DNA of 64,000 bases from an uncultured Prevotella sp. (GCA_902798285.1 CADBVZ010000011.1:62001-126000); one strand, 5' to 3'. Counted from the first letter of the stretch, positions 1 to 8,647 are shown. A program made the numbers and translations. The notes: a model not told the origin generated them from the sequence alone.

Positions 1-1804
1 CGCAACTCTTCAGCAGTTCCTCGCGAATCAGGTCAATGAGTTCTATGCCTGTAGGTGTGGCAATGAGTCGTTTCCTGTCACGCTTAATGTAGTGGCGCTT
101 GAAGAGCGTCTCTATGATGCCGGCTCGCGATGACGGACGTCCTATGCCGTTCTCCTTCATGGCAGCACGCAGTGTCTCGTCCTCTACGAATTTGCCAGCC
201 GTCTCCATGGCGCGCAGCAGCGAGGCCTCATTGTAATAAGGTGGAGGTGTAGTCCACTTCTCCGTCAGCGTAGGCTTATGCTCGCCCGATTCTCCCTTTA
301 CGAAGGTCGGTAAGATCCTTTCAGGATCAGAGGTGAGAGGTGAGGGGTTAGAGGTGAGAGATGTGTTCTGAGATTCCTCTTCCTCTTCTTTCTCTTTTTT
401 CTCCTTACCTTGAACAACTCTCCATCCCGGATCCAAGATCTCTTTACCTGTCACCTTAAATTCCACCACATCTTCTGCCTTTGAGATATCTCTAACCTCT
501 AACCCCATTCCCGAGCAAAGCTCGCCTACCCGTAGCCTTTCACCACTTACCTCTGAAGATCCTCTTACCTCTCCAAGTACCGTCGTTGTGGCAAACTTAC
601 AATCCGGTAGGAACACGCCGATGAATCTTCTTGCCACGAGGTCAAACACCTTCTGTTCGGCGTCGCTCAGTCCCTGTGGAATCACTCCCGTAGGAATAAT
701 GGCATGGTGGTCTGTCACCTTCGATGAGTCGAACACGCGCTTCGTCTTCTTCAGCGGCTTGCCACCGATGGGTTTGATCAGCTCCGCATAAGGTGCTATG
801 CCAGCAAACTTCGTCTGGTACAGTCCGTTCAGTGTCTGCGGACACTTAGGGTAGATGTCGTCACTCAGATATTGTGTATCCACACGTGGATAGGTGGTGA
901 ATTTTCGCTCGTAGAGCGCTTGTATCAGGTTCAGCGTCATCTCAGCTGAGAAACCGAACTTACGGTTACAGTCCACCTGTAGCGAGGTGAGGTCATACAA
1001 CTGTGGGGGCTGTTCCTTGCCCTCCTTCTTCTCTACCTTCGTCACGGTAAAGGGCTTGCCTTCAATGGTGGCAAAGGCCTTTTCGCCTTCCTCCTTCGAT
1101 GTAAACTTACCCTTGGTGGCTGTAAAGGTAGTGTCGCGATATACTGTAGCCAGTACCCAGTAAGGCTCAGGCTTGAAGTTCTCTATCTCTTTCTGGCGAT
1201 TCACGATCAGCGCCAGAGTAGGGGTCTGCACGCGACCTATCGAGAGCACCTGTCGGTTTTGTCCGTACTTCAGCGTGTAGAGTCGAGTGGCGTTCATGCC
1301 CAGAAGCCAGTCACCGATGGCACGCGATAGTCCTGCCAGATAAAGCGGCTGATAGTCCTGCTGGTCTTTCAGGTTGGCAAAGCCCTCACGGATAGCCTCG
1401 TCGGTCATCGACGATATCCACAGTCGCTTCACGGGGCAAGTGGCCTGTGCCTTCTGCATCACCCAGCGCTGTATCAGTTCTCCTTCCTGTCCGGCGTCAC
1501 CGCAGTTCACGATGCCGTCGGCCGCCTGCATCAGGCGTTCTATGGTGGCAAATTGCTTCTTAATACCGTTATCGTCTATGAGTTTAATACCGAAGCGCTG
1601 TGGTACCATGGGCAACTGCGTCAGAGCCCAGGGCTTCCACGCTGGGGTGTAGTCGCCAGGCTCCTTCAGTGTACACAGGTGTCCGAAGGTCCATGTCACC
1701 TGGTATCCGTTTCCTTCCATATACCCATCGTGTGAGGCCGTTGCGCCGATAATGCGGGCAATGTCTCTCGCCACACTGGGTTTCTCTGCAATGCATACTA
1801 TCAT
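1..1804 (-). CDS. topB: DNA topoisomerase III (3' end outside window)
   Basis: Type IA topoisomerase that cuts one DNA strand to decatenate and relax DNA in the cytoplasm. The protein begins MIVCIAEKPSVARDIA, the standard TopB start. TOPRIM acidic residues are visible (E7; D103, E107 and E109 in DAGQEGEL), and the active-site tyrosine is probably Y305 in TTYPRVDTQYLSDD. The toroid segment SIGRVQTPTLAL precedes it. The C-terminal part contains the conserved KWTTPPPYYNEASLLRAMET stretch. The frame stays open to position 1, so the end is cut by the window. Two segments unusual for the family (about residues 411-439 and 481-492) are built from a short GAGGTTAG-type repeat word and look like in-frame insertions. 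Divergent from cysK. Confidence 0.95.
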   Translation of the reverse strand, partial: MIVCIAEKPSVARDIARIIGATASHDGYMEGNGYQVTWTFGHLCTLKEPGDYTPAWKPWALTQLPMVPQRFGIKLIDDNGIKKQFATIERLMQAADGIVNCGDAGQEGELIQRWVMQKAQATCPVKRLWISSMTDEAIREGFANLKDQQDYQPLYLAGLSRAIGDWLLGMNATRLYTLKYGQNRQVLSIGRVQTPTLALIVNRQKEIENFKPEPYWVLATVYRDTTFTATKGKFTSKEEGEKAFATIEGKPFTVTKVEKKEGKEQPPQLYDLTSLQVDCNRKFGFSAEMTLNLIQALYERKFTTYPRVDTQYLSDDIYPKCPQTLNGLYQTKFAGIAPYAELIKPIGGKPLKKTKRVFDSSKVTDHHAIIPTGVIPQGLSDAEQKVFDLVARRFIGVFLPDCKFATTTVLGEVRGSSEVSGERLRVGELCSGMGLEVRDISKAEDVVEFKVTGKEILDPGWRVVQGKEKKEKEEEEESQNTSLTSNPSPLTSDPERILPTFVKGESGEHKPTLTEKWTTPPPYYNEASLLRAMETAGKFVEDETLRAAMKENGIGRPSSRAGIIETLFKRHYIKRDRKRLIATPTGIELIDLIREELLKSC

Positions 1805-1813
1805 AATTGCCTG

Positions 1814-1845
1814 CAAAGGTACGAATTAGTAAGCAGAAAACCAAA
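1814..1845 (-). promoter_or_regulatory. topB promoter giving a very short leader
   Basis: Minus-strand TACCTTTG (1821-1814) and TTTG (1845-1842) are separated by 20 nt, matching the Bacteroidota -7/-33 pattern. The topB ATG is at 1804, so the transcript leader would be only a few nucleotides. Confidence 0.65.
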
Positions 1846-1875
1846 TTTTCCCCTAAAAAAGGCCCATTTTCTTCA

Positions 1876-1897
1876 ATATACCATAAATGTGGTATAT
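1876..1897. promoter_or_regulatory. 8-bp inverted repeat, possible operator between topB and cysK
   Basis: ATATACCA (1876-1883) and TGGTATAT (1890-1897) form a perfect inverted repeat with a 6-nt spacer in the divergent topB/cysK region, upstream of the cysK -33 element. Its place suggests a repressor or activator site; no regulator is assigned. Confidence 0.4.
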
Positions 1898-1916
1898 GGA
1901 ATGCCACGCACGTGGG

Positions 1917-1948
1917 ATTGTGGGAATGCCAAAAACCCCCTACCTTTG
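1917..1948 (+). promoter_or_regulatory. cysK promoter
   Basis: TACCTTTG at 1941-1948 matches the TAnnTTTG -7 box, with ATTG at 1917-1920 as a -33 element 20 nt upstream. A leader of about 70 nt, rich in A and T, follows before the cysK ATG. Confidence 0.6.
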
Positions 1949-2025
1949 CACCCAGAAACTTATATAGTTTAAAAAGTTAAAGATTAAACATTAAAAATAA
2001 TATTAATTTTAAAAAGGTAAGGATT

Positions 2026-2973
2026 ATGACAAAGATTGCAAAGCAGCTGACTGAGCTCGTCGGCAACACCCCACTTCTTGAGCTCAACAAGTATTCACAG
2101 GCACAGGGACTTGACACTCCCGTGATTGCCAAAGTAGAGTTTTTCAACCCCGGTGGTTCTGTTAAGGACCGTATCGCCCTGGCTATGATCGAGGATGCTG
2201 AGGCAAAGGGCATCCTGAAGCCCGGCGCTACCATCATCGAGCCCACCTCAGGAAATACGGGCGTAGGATTGGCCCTGGTATCAGCCGTTAAGGGCTATCA
2301 CTTAATCCTTACCATGCCTGAGACCATGAGTATTGAGCGTCGTAATCTCGTGAAGGCCTACGGTGCCGAGGTTCGCCTTACTTCTGGTAAAGACGGCATG
2401 CCCGGAGCCATCCGCGCCGCCGAGGAGTTGCGTGCCTCTATCCCTGGCGCTGTCATTCTGCAGCAGTTCGAGAACGCCGCCAACCCCGCTAAGCACTATG
2501 CCACCACGGGTCCTGAGGTCTGGCGCGATACCGATGGTCAGGTCGACATTTTCATCGGTGGTGTAGGTACTGGTGGTACCATCTCTGGTACAGGTAAGTA
2601 CCTCAAGGAGCAGAATCCCAATGTTAAGGTCATCGCTGTAGAGCCCAAGTCAAGCCCTGTGCTCAATGGTGGTCAGAGCGGTCCTCATAAGATTCAGGGT
2701 ATCGGTGCCGGCTTCGTGCCCAAGACCTATGATGCCGATGTTATCGACGAGGTGTTCGATGTAGAGAACGACGATGCCATCCGTACAGGTCGTGAGATTG
2801 CCCAGAGCGAAGGTCTGCTCGTAGGTATCTCTGCCGGTGCTGCCCTCTTCGCAGCCATCCAGGTGGCCAAGCGTCCCGAGAACAAAGGTAAGAAGATTGT
2901 AGTGCTGCTGCCCGATACCGGCGAGCGTTACCTCTCTACCGTGCTCTACGCTTTCGAGGACTATCCCCTCTAA
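2026..2973 (+). CDS. cysK: Cysteine synthase A (O-acetylserine sulfhydrylase)
   Basis: PLP enzyme that makes L-cysteine from O-acetylserine and sulfide in the cytoplasm. The 315 residues are the usual CysK length. The PLP lysine is K47 in NPGGSVKDR, the substrate loop is TSGNTG (74-79), and the cofactor phosphate loop is GVGTGGT. The C-terminal [12 protein letters not shown] is typical of CysK. The start follows an AAGGTAAGG purine tract. It is a single gene between its own promoter and a strong terminator. MetY, the other sulfide-using enzyme of the window, lies at 48356, and both may serve sulfur assimilation. Identification is firm; CysM is less likely because the length and loop residues fit CysK. 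Confidence 0.96.
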   Translation: MTKIAKQLTELVGNTPLLELNKYSQAQGLDTPVIAKVEFFNPGGSVKDRIALAMIEDAEAKGILKPGATIIEPTSGNTGVGLALVSAVKGYHLILTMPETMSIERRNLVKAYGAEVRLTSGKDGMPGAIRAAEELRASIPGAVILQQFENAANPAKHYATTGPEVWRDTDGQVDIFIGGVGTGGTISGTGKYLKEQNPNVKVIAVEPKSSPVLNGGQSGPHKIQGIGAGFVPKTYDADVIDEVFDVENDDAIRTGREIAQSEGLLVGISAGAALFAAIQVAKRPENKGKKIVVLLPDTGERYLSTVLYAFEDYPL

Positions 2974-3009
2974 GCCCCCTCTCCAGTTTTCCATCTTATA
3001 ATAATCAGC

Positions 3010-3053
3010 AATCCCTCGCTTACCGAGTCTTCGGAGCGAGGGATTGATCTTTT
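3010..3053. terminator. Bidirectional terminator between cysK and the convergent gene
   Basis: AATCCCTCGCT (3010-3020) pairs with AGCGAGGGATT (3035-3045), and the interior CCGA/TCGG also pairs. A T-rich stretch follows. It separates the convergent cysK and 3076 genes. Confidence 0.85.
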
Positions 3054-3075
3054 CCGTGGCCATCATCGTCTCTTT

Positions 3076-4995
3076 CTACTTCAACTGTTTCAATCCGATG
3101 TAACTGTGTGCAGGCAGGCTGATCTCGAAGACTGACGCGCCTTCAGGATAGCCGAAGAAACGATTGCGGCCGAAGAAGCCCTGAACGGGTTTCTGCACCA
3201 TGGGCTTCAGCTGCTCGCCAGTCAGGAGGTTGCTCAGACTGCCTACCTGCTCACATACCACTACCTTCACGCTGACAGTCTCGTCGTTGAAGTTCTCCAC
3301 CACCAGCGTCTTGTTGTCGTAGGGGAAGAGTGCCACCTTCGAGGGACCTTCAATGTAGGCGCCTGTGTCCTTGCTCATAGCACGGCGTATAATGTTGAGG
3401 GCGCCAGCAGGATAGTCGTACAGGTTGCCGAAGTCATCGGGAATAGTGAGTACGAAGAGCATACCCTTGGAATAGGTGTCGCGCAGTAGGATGGGGTAGC
3501 CCGATACACCACCGTTCAACGGACGTCCTGCGCTGACCACCTCCCAGGCATCGTTGGTGAAGTACTTCACCTGAGGGATGATGAACTCGCGTGCTGACTT
3601 GCCCGAATAGCCGAAGTCATTGACGATGGCCTTCAGGTCGCCACAGTACAACTCGCATACATCGCCCAACGGCTCACGAATGGCCTTCAGCAGTCCGGTC
3701 GTAATGATCACGTCGCCGCCCTTCTTCAACTGAGCCTTGATCTTCTCTACAATCTGCGGATCCTTGGCAGCCTGCTCCGTAAGCAGAATCTGCTGACGAT
3801 CGGTGAGGAACTGCGGATACATATCCATGGGCAGACCTATCATGCCCAGATAGTTCTGCAAGAAGTCCTCGCCCGAGGAGTGATAGGGCTTGTATGAGGC
3901 GAGTCCGATAGGCTTGCCGAGTTGTCCGATGAGCTTGTCAGTCTGATGGAGCGTCACGTTGGCATAGCGTGCCATAGTAGTAGGTTTGATGGTCTTACCG
4001 TCCTTCGTAAAGGGAGCCACCATGGCGTCGTAGTCAAAGCTGCTCTTGCCGGCCTCCTGCCAGGGGGCACGCTGCTGAGGAGTAATCTGTACCTCGTAGA
4101 GCTGCATGTAGTTCCACAGGATGATTTCTGGCGTTTTCGACAGCATAGTGAGATGCAGCTGCTCGGCATAGCGGTCCATGCTCATGTGGATACCACCGGC
4201 ATCCACCCATCCGCCTCCGTTCTTGCCAGGGGCGATGTTATCGAAGTAGCGCACCACGTTATAGCTCAGGTAGTTCTGCAGATGCTGCGCCGATCCGGGA
4301 TCGCGCGTCTCAGTGCCTGTCCAGATGCCGTCGAAATACTGGGGCTCCTCCTCCAGGTTGAAGCCCAGTCCGTGGAAGTGGTCGTACCAGTTGGGGTACT
4401 TCACAATCACCTTCACCTTGGGGTTCACCTTCTTGGCCGGACCCACCACCAACTCGCGACCAGCATCGGCCATCAGACGCAGTCGGTATTCCGTCCAACT
4501 CTTCGTGCCCTTGGCAGCTATCTCGTCGTCGTTCTTCAGGTCGATGAAGAAGAAATCGTCGAGAATAAAGTCATCGAATAGTTTTGCGGTGTATTCGGCC
4601 ACCTCTTTTACTATCTGGCGCTCGTCAGCACGGGCATAGCTGTAAGTCTCGAAATCAGTAGGCTCACTACGGGTGTAGGTAATGCCCCCGCCCACCTCCA
4701 GTCCCTTCGAGAGGAAGAACTTCTTCACCTTCAGCATGGTTTTCTCGTCTACGGTGAAGGCATCACGATGGGCCTCCAGATAGATCTTGTCGAGATCCAC
4801 CTGAGCGCTCACGGTCTCCCATGTCTGGTTGAGGAACTTGGCGTCGGCCATCCTCGCCACATCCTGTGCACGGATGTAGGTGGAAACCTTGAAATTCTGG
4901 AACTTGTTTTTTGCCTTTGCTGCTGAAGCAGGCAGGATTGTCATAGCGGCCATAACTACTGTAAGGATGCTTTTTAAATGTAAGTTAGTTTTCAT
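3076..4995 (-). CDS. Secreted TIM-barrel-like protein, putative glycoside hydrolase of unassigned family
   Basis: 639 residues with a signal peptide (MKTNLHLKSILTVV to about residue 26, ending PASAAKA), so it is exported to the periplasm or beyond. The body has barrel-like strands followed by acidic clusters (LDDFFFIDLKNDDE near 145; YFDGIWTGTETRDP near 225; ILWNYMQL near 300) that could carry catalytic carboxylates. The last 200 residues resemble a glutamine-amidotransferase-like or beta-sandwich accessory region (GGDVIITTGLL). I do not recognise the exact family; a carbohydrate-active hydrolase is inferred from architecture and from the polysaccharide-degrading setting. It is monocistronic and converges on cysK. 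Confidence 0.55.
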   Translation of the reverse strand: MKTNLHLKSILTVVMAAMTILPASAAKAKNKFQNFKVSTYIRAQDVARMADAKFLNQTWETVSAQVDLDKIYLEAHRDAFTVDEKTMLKVKKFFLSKGLEVGGGITYTRSEPTDFETYSYARADERQIVKEVAEYTAKLFDDFILDDFFFIDLKNDDEIAAKGTKSWTEYRLRLMADAGRELVVGPAKKVNPKVKVIVKYPNWYDHFHGLGFNLEEEPQYFDGIWTGTETRDPGSAQHLQNYLSYNVVRYFDNIAPGKNGGGWVDAGGIHMSMDRYAEQLHLTMLSKTPEIILWNYMQLYEVQITPQQRAPWQEAGKSSFDYDAMVAPFTKDGKTIKPTTMARYANVTLHQTDKLIGQLGKPIGLASYKPYHSSGEDFLQNYLGMIGLPMDMYPQFLTDRQQILLTEQAAKDPQIVEKIKAQLKKGGDVIITTGLLKAIREPLGDVCELYCGDLKAIVNDFGYSGKSAREFIIPQVKYFTNDAWEVVSAGRPLNGGVSGYPILLRDTYSKGMLFVLTIPDDFGNLYDYPAGALNIIRRAMSKDTGAYIEGPSKVALFPYDNKTLVVENFNDETVSVKVVVCEQVGSLSNLLTGEQLKPMVQKPVQGFFGRNRFFGYPEGASVFEISLPAHSYIGLKQLK

Positions 4996-5026
4996 CTTGT
5001 GAATAGTTGTTAGTTGATTCTTGCTG

Positions 5027-5034
5027 CAAATATA
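5027..5034 (-). promoter_or_regulatory. -7 box of the 3076-4995 gene
   Basis: Minus-strand TATATTTG lies about 30 nt upstream of the start codon. A convincing -33 element is not obvious, so this is only a partial promoter match. Confidence 0.4.
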
Positions 5035-5147
5035 GCAAAAAAATCCTCCACAATCAGCAAATCCACCGCCTTTTAATAAAGTTTAAGGGTGTGAGCAGGG
5101 CGCAATCCTTCATTTTTGCTTATCTTTTGCACCATAGATTATATGAC

Positions 5148-5339
5148 ATGACAAACTCTCTTGCTAAACGACTTACCTTCCGCATCATGGCGGTGGTCTT
5201 TGTGATGATGGCTGTCGTCACAGGCTTTGTGTATGTCATCCAAACCACAAAAATTCAGGCCGATTCCGTGAGAATCAGCCTTATCGAGTTAGCCAAAATG
5301 CAGTTTGCGAAAGATAGTCTTTTGCAGGGCGAAAGATAA
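5148..5339 (+). pseudogene. Truncated N-terminus of a membrane sensor protein
   Basis: 63 codons beginning MTNSLAKRLTFRIMAVV, with one clear transmembrane helix (about residues 13-32) after a short basic N-terminus. This resembles the first helix of membrane sensor kinases or SpoIIE-type phosphatases. The reading frame then enters a 22-bp tandem repeat whose second unit supplies the stop codon, so periplasmic sensing and output domains are missing. I infer a gene remnant created by a deletion ending at the repeat. A genuine single-pass small membrane protein is possible but less likely. Confidence 0.5.
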
Positions 5340-5395
5340 TCTTTTGGAGGACGAAAGATAGTCTTTCGGGAGGTGAAAGACTATGAAAGACTATC
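5308..5395. repeat. Four tandem 22-bp units
   Basis: CGAAAGAT or TGAAAGAC recurs at 5308, 5330, 5352 and 5374, an exact 22-bp period. Each of the first units contains the near-palindrome GAAAGATAGTCTTTC. There are no unique spacers, so it is not a CRISPR array. It overlaps the end of the truncated sensor remnant. Confidence 0.85.
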
Positions 5396-5437
5396 TCTTG
5401 TAAAATGGCCGTAATGGCGCTGACAGGGCGACCATTA

Positions 5438-5626
5438 TCAGCCGTTGCGACGAGCCTCCAGTTCGCGGAGGATACGGCGGTCGCGACTGGGCTTGACGTA
5501 ATAAAGCCATTTGCAATGGTTACAAACACGGCGGTACGTCCCCGTCTTCATGCGTTCTAATTTCGAGCGGGGCAGCGCCTCGCCACACCGCGTACAAATC
5601 ATTGTTTCTTCCATAATCATTCCCAT
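5438..5626 (-). CDS. Small zinc-ribbon protein
   Basis: 62 residues with two CxxC pairs (C11/C14 in CTRCG and C35/C38 in CNHC) and a basic C-terminus (SRDRRILRELEARR), typical of a small zinc-binding nucleic-acid-associated protein. The start overlaps the 3' end of the primase-helicase gene, which suggests translational coupling in the replication block 5438-8051. Several in-frame Met codons (1, 3, 5, 9) make the exact start uncertain. Function is unknown; it may assist the primase-helicase. Confidence 0.6.
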   Translation of the reverse strand: MGMIMEETMICTRCGEALPRSKLERMKTGTYRRVCNHCKWLYYVKPSRDRRILRELEARRNG

Positions 5627-7446
5627 TCTATTCCTTGCTGTACAGCTTTGGAGATGAGCCAGTTCGATTTGTCGGACTCTACGAACTTATACTGAACCAC
5701 GTCGCCTGCATCGGTCTTCTCTTCATCGAACCCTACGAAGCGGTGGTTCTCTAGGTCCATGCGGACACAGCACTCGCCCACGGTGCCGAGATGACCGAAA
5801 CGCACCTTCTTGATGTGTATCATCGTGCGATGATGCGCAAAGTCGCGCTCCATAATTTCCACCCATGTGGCCTTATTGGCATAGTCGCTGGTACCGGCGA
5901 TATCCCACATCTCGGGCACGTAAGTCCTGCCTTCCCTCATCAGTGGTGGCTTTCGGGGGTGGGCCACCATCCACGTCAATTGGTTCTCCACCTGTGCAAA
6001 GTCTACCACCTGGTTAATCACGTAGTTGGCCCTCTCCATCGGATCGTTTCCCTTAGCCTGCGTCATATCCACCCAGTTGGCAGGGTCAATCACGGTCATG
6101 TCGATTTGATAGCGCAGGCCTATCTGACGGGCTGTCTCCAGAATGTCGTCGATACCCTTGCACTGGTGGGCGTCGACGATGAAGAAGTGGCTGGCGAGGA
6201 AACGTATGGCCTCATTGAGCGTGTGTTCATCCACCGACTCGCGGTTGAGCTGACGACCTATCAGCATGGTGGCCAACTCATGAAACAGCAGCTTGTAGGG
6301 GAATTTCTCGGGGGTGTAGAGACAGATCTTCCAGCCGTGCTCCACCGCCAGCGAGAGACACTTGAAGAGCGTGAACGTTGACTTGCCGCTGCCGGGGAAT
6401 CCTGATGTGACACCGAAGTAACCTTTCTCCAGCTTCTCGAGTTCGGCCAGTTTCTCCAGTTCGATAGTCATTCCCTCAGGGATGCCGCCCTGATCGTAGT
6501 ACCACCACAGGCCCGACTCCCACTCGCCCTTAGTCACCTCGCCCGGAATATCCGACAACTCAGCTGCATCGATACAGGCCCTGACCACCTCGACACCTCC
6601 CTTCTGCAGGGCTTCGTTGGCATCCTTGAAGTTACCCCAATTTACCACCTTACAGCGGGCGGCACCGAAATACTTCAGCAGGTTGTTGCAGGCTTCCTGC
6701 CCTGCATCGTCATTATCGACACCGATGATCACCGTCTTCACCTGGGCGAAGAGTGTATAACGGAAACCGTCGAACAGTTCCACCCGCGAACGGGCACCGT
6801 TGCCCAGCGATACCACTGCCTCGTAGCCAGCCTGTATACAGGCCATCGCATCATTACGTCCTTCGGTGATGATCATCTCCTCGTGGCCCACCACCGAGTT
6901 GACATTCCAGGGGATGGGGTCGCAGCCCGCTTCCTGAGTGAATCCTTTCTCCTTATGCAGTGGACGATAGTGCACATTCACGCACTTAGCCCCGTCGAAG
7001 GTGGGATAGGCAATGTATATCTCCTCCTGGTTGTCGACCTTTTTGGAAATCCACTTGATGCCCATCTTCCTCACCAGCTCCATCGGTAGTTTGCGTTCCT
7101 TCTCGAAATAGTCGATCAGTTCCTGAGGATAGTCATCGCGCAGTAGCGACAGGTCAATGCTTTTCTCCGTGTTGTCTTTGCGCTTACGACCGCGCTTGGG
7201 GGCTATCTCCTTGTTGTAGAACGCTTCGGTCCAGAACCACTTACCGCAGTTGTAGCAGAATCCCCAGCCGTCGTCGGGATACACGGCCACGCACTTCTCC
7301 CTCCTATGTTCCATCTTCCGGCCGGAACTGCACGAAGGGCACTGGCATCGCAACACGTTTTTCGAGTCATTCTGCCTTACCACCTTATGAGCACTCGTCA
7401 GGTCGGTTTCTTCCAGTACGTAATACTTCTCGTCGATAATCTTCAT
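5617..7446 (-). CDS. TOPRIM primase / DnaB-like helicase (phage- or plasmid-type)
   Basis: 609 residues arranged like Twinkle or T7 gp4. There is an N-terminal zinc ribbon (C36/C39 and C64/C67), a TOPRIM fold around 190-270 (MIITEGRNDAMA and VIIGVDNDDAGQEA carry the acidic residues), and a RecA-type helicase core with Walker A GFPGSGKST near residue 355. A later MVAHPRKPP segment probably belongs to the helicase motifs. It should prime and unwind DNA for replication of a mobile element. The gene overlaps the DUF4373-like gene by 4 nt upstream (ATGA) and the zinc-ribbon gene downstream, so the three look like one transcript. No integrase or capsid gene is visible nearby. Confidence 0.85.
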   Translation of the reverse strand: MKIIDEKYYVLEETDLTSAHKVVRQNDSKNVLRCQCPSCSSGRKMEHRREKCVAVYPDDGWGFCYNCGKWFWTEAFYNKEIAPKRGRKRKDNTEKSIDLSLLRDDYPQELIDYFEKERKLPMELVRKMGIKWISKKVDNQEEIYIAYPTFDGAKCVNVHYRPLHKEKGFTQEAGCDPIPWNVNSVVGHEEMIITEGRNDAMACIQAGYEAVVSLGNGARSRVELFDGFRYTLFAQVKTVIIGVDNDDAGQEACNNLLKYFGAARCKVVNWGNFKDANEALQKGGVEVVRACIDAAELSDIPGEVTKGEWESGLWWYYDQGGIPEGMTIELEKLAELEKLEKGYFGVTSGFPGSGKSTFTLFKCLSLAVEHGWKICLYTPEKFPYKLLFHELATMLIGRQLNRESVDEHTLNEAIRFLASHFFIVDAHQCKGIDDILETARQIGLRYQIDMTVIDPANWVDMTQAKGNDPMERANYVINQVVDFAQVENQLTWMVAHPRKPPLMREGRTYVPEMWDIAGTSDYANKATWVEIMERDFAHHRTMIHIKKVRFGHLGTVGECCVRMDLENHRFVGFDEEKTDAGDVVQYKFVESDKSNWLISKAVQQGIEWE

Positions 7447-8051
7447 GTCGCTTCTTTCTTAAACAGTTGACGGTAAACAATCAGCTCTGCGTGAGCGTCG
7501 AATTCCTCTGCAGGCACCCAGTCGTGACGCAGGTAACTGTACATGTCGTTACGTCGGCGCTGGGGCGGTGCATCGCCAGGCAGGGGCTGACCGTGGGAGG
7601 CGTAACGCCTGCCCGCGCGCAGGACTTCAAACTGAGAGTGCGTGTCGTTCAGACACACGCACTTTTTCTTTTTTTCTTTTTCTATATCTTCATCTAATTC
7701 TATATCTTCCGCGCGCATTGATATGTACGGGCGGGAGTGGAGCATCTTTGCGCTATCCTTAGGGAACTGTTGCTGCATCCACAGACTCGTAAAGCGCGAA
7801 CCTTCGATCACGAAAAGACCGTAGTTACAGATCACCCTGTTTACGTCGGAACGGTGCTTCTTCAGCTGTATGGCCAGGGAGCTGAGCTGACGACCGGTAT
7901 AGATGCCCCATCCGCCCTCGCAATGAGCCAGGTAGAGATTCAAAGTCACATATATCCCAAGGCCGGCTGCTCCCTCTTCGGCAAGCAAGTCGACCACCTG
8001 GGGCTGCGACAGCAGTTCGCGTTGCAATTTGATAAAAGCTTTCGATTTCAT
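7443..8051 (-). CDS. DUF4373-like (Lin1244/Lin1753 type) replication-associated protein
   Basis: 202 residues. The N-terminal 110 (LAEEGAAGLGIYVTLNLYLAH..., then a second helical unit ending NRVICNYGLFVIEGSRF) fit the helical Lin1244/Lin1753-like fold seen in phage and plasmid proteins of Bacteroidota. An acidic-to-lysine run (DIELDEDIEKEKKKK) makes a linker to a short C-terminal tail. Its ATGA overlap with the primase-helicase points to a replication role, perhaps origin binding or helicase loading. The family is assigned from pattern memory only; the specific function is unknown. Confidence 0.6.
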   Translation of the reverse strand: MKSKAFIKLQRELLSQPQVVDLLAEEGAAGLGIYVTLNLYLAHCEGGWGIYTGRQLSSLAIQLKKHRSDVNRVICNYGLFVIEGSRFTSLWMQQQFPKDSAKMLHSRPYISMRAEDIELDEDIEKEKKKKCVCLNDTHSQFEVLRAGRRYASHGQPLPGDAPPQRRRNDMYSYLRHDWVPAEEFDAHAELIVYRQLFKKEAT

Positions 8052-8055
8052 TTAA

Positions 8056-8553
8056 TTACTCAATTCTTGTTGTTTTGCCGTTGCTGATCAGGAGCCTTTC
8101 GTGGCGGTTGTGGCGGAAGTTCACGCGGCAGGATACGTGGACCCACCAGGCAGCGCCGTTATGCTCCAGTATCAGCTGGTCGTAGTCAATATTGTCTTTC
8201 ATCCATTCGAACAGCAGACGGGCTATCTGTTCCTTGTTGGTATAGCAGAAGGGCCACGAGCGGCGGGGGATGGTGATGTCGGCGGCCTCGCCCTTCATAT
8301 GCTGGGAAGCATCGGCACCGTGGAGGGCCTTGTTGAGGTCGATGCTGCGGAAGCCCGAGTTCACTTTGATGGGTAGGTTGAAGTGACAGCGTGTAGGTTC
8401 GAGACAGCGCACGCAGAGGTTCTGCAGGGCCGTGATATGGCTCTTCAGTGGCGTGTTGTTGATATGGTTCTGCTCGGCGGTCTCCGAACGCAGCATCTCG
8501 CCAAGCGTAAAGTGCTCCGTAAGGAGCATATTGGGATCGAATAGTGGTTTCAT
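8056..8553 (-). CDS. M15-family peptidase (D-Ala-D-Ala carboxypeptidase or endolysin-like)
   Basis: 165 residues with the M15 fold: FTLGEMLRSETAEQNHI at the start, VNSGFRSIDLN, then SQHMKGEAADI holding the zinc ligands H and D, and a final histidine in WVHVS. Such proteins cut cell-wall peptides. No signal peptide is visible, as in phage or mobile-element endolysins. It lies 4 nt upstream of the DUF4373-like gene, on the same strand. In Bacteroidales this peptidase class is commonly found beside the same replication block, but I infer its role (lysis or cell-wall remodelling during transfer) from family only. Confidence 0.8.
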   Translation of the reverse strand: MKPLFDPNMLLTEHFTLGEMLRSETAEQNHINNTPLKSHITALQNLCVRCLEPTRCHFNLPIKVNSGFRSIDLNKALHGADASQHMKGEAADITIPRRSWPFCYTNKEQIARLLFEWMKDNIDYDQLILEHNGAAWWVHVSCRVNFRHNRHERLLISNGKTTRIE

Positions 8554-8618
8554 CGTTTACTTGATGGTTTGTTAATAAATGATCAAATGTTTTAGTTGAC
8601 GCAAGCATCAACCATGAA

Positions 8619-8647
8619 AGGGCGCCACTCAGTATGGTGGCGCCCCT
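8619..8647. repeat. Hairpin with 9-bp perfect stem upstream of the M15 gene
   Basis: GGGCGCCAC and GTGGCGCCC flank a short loop. It lies between the promoter at 8738-8768 and the M15 start, and the minus strand has only a short T-run after it. It may be a leader structure or weak attenuator. Confidence 0.6.

Noticed and set aside
329..570. Diversity-generating retroelement template or variable repeat
   Set aside because: No reverse transcriptase is present and the repeats lack adenine-biased variation.
3922..4581. 219-codon plus-strand frame inside the secreted TIM-barrel gene
   Set aside because: Antisense shadow; His/Val-rich composition and no motif.
5308..5395. CRISPR-like short regular repeats
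   Set aside because: The 22-bp units are directly adjacent without spacers, and no cas gene is present.
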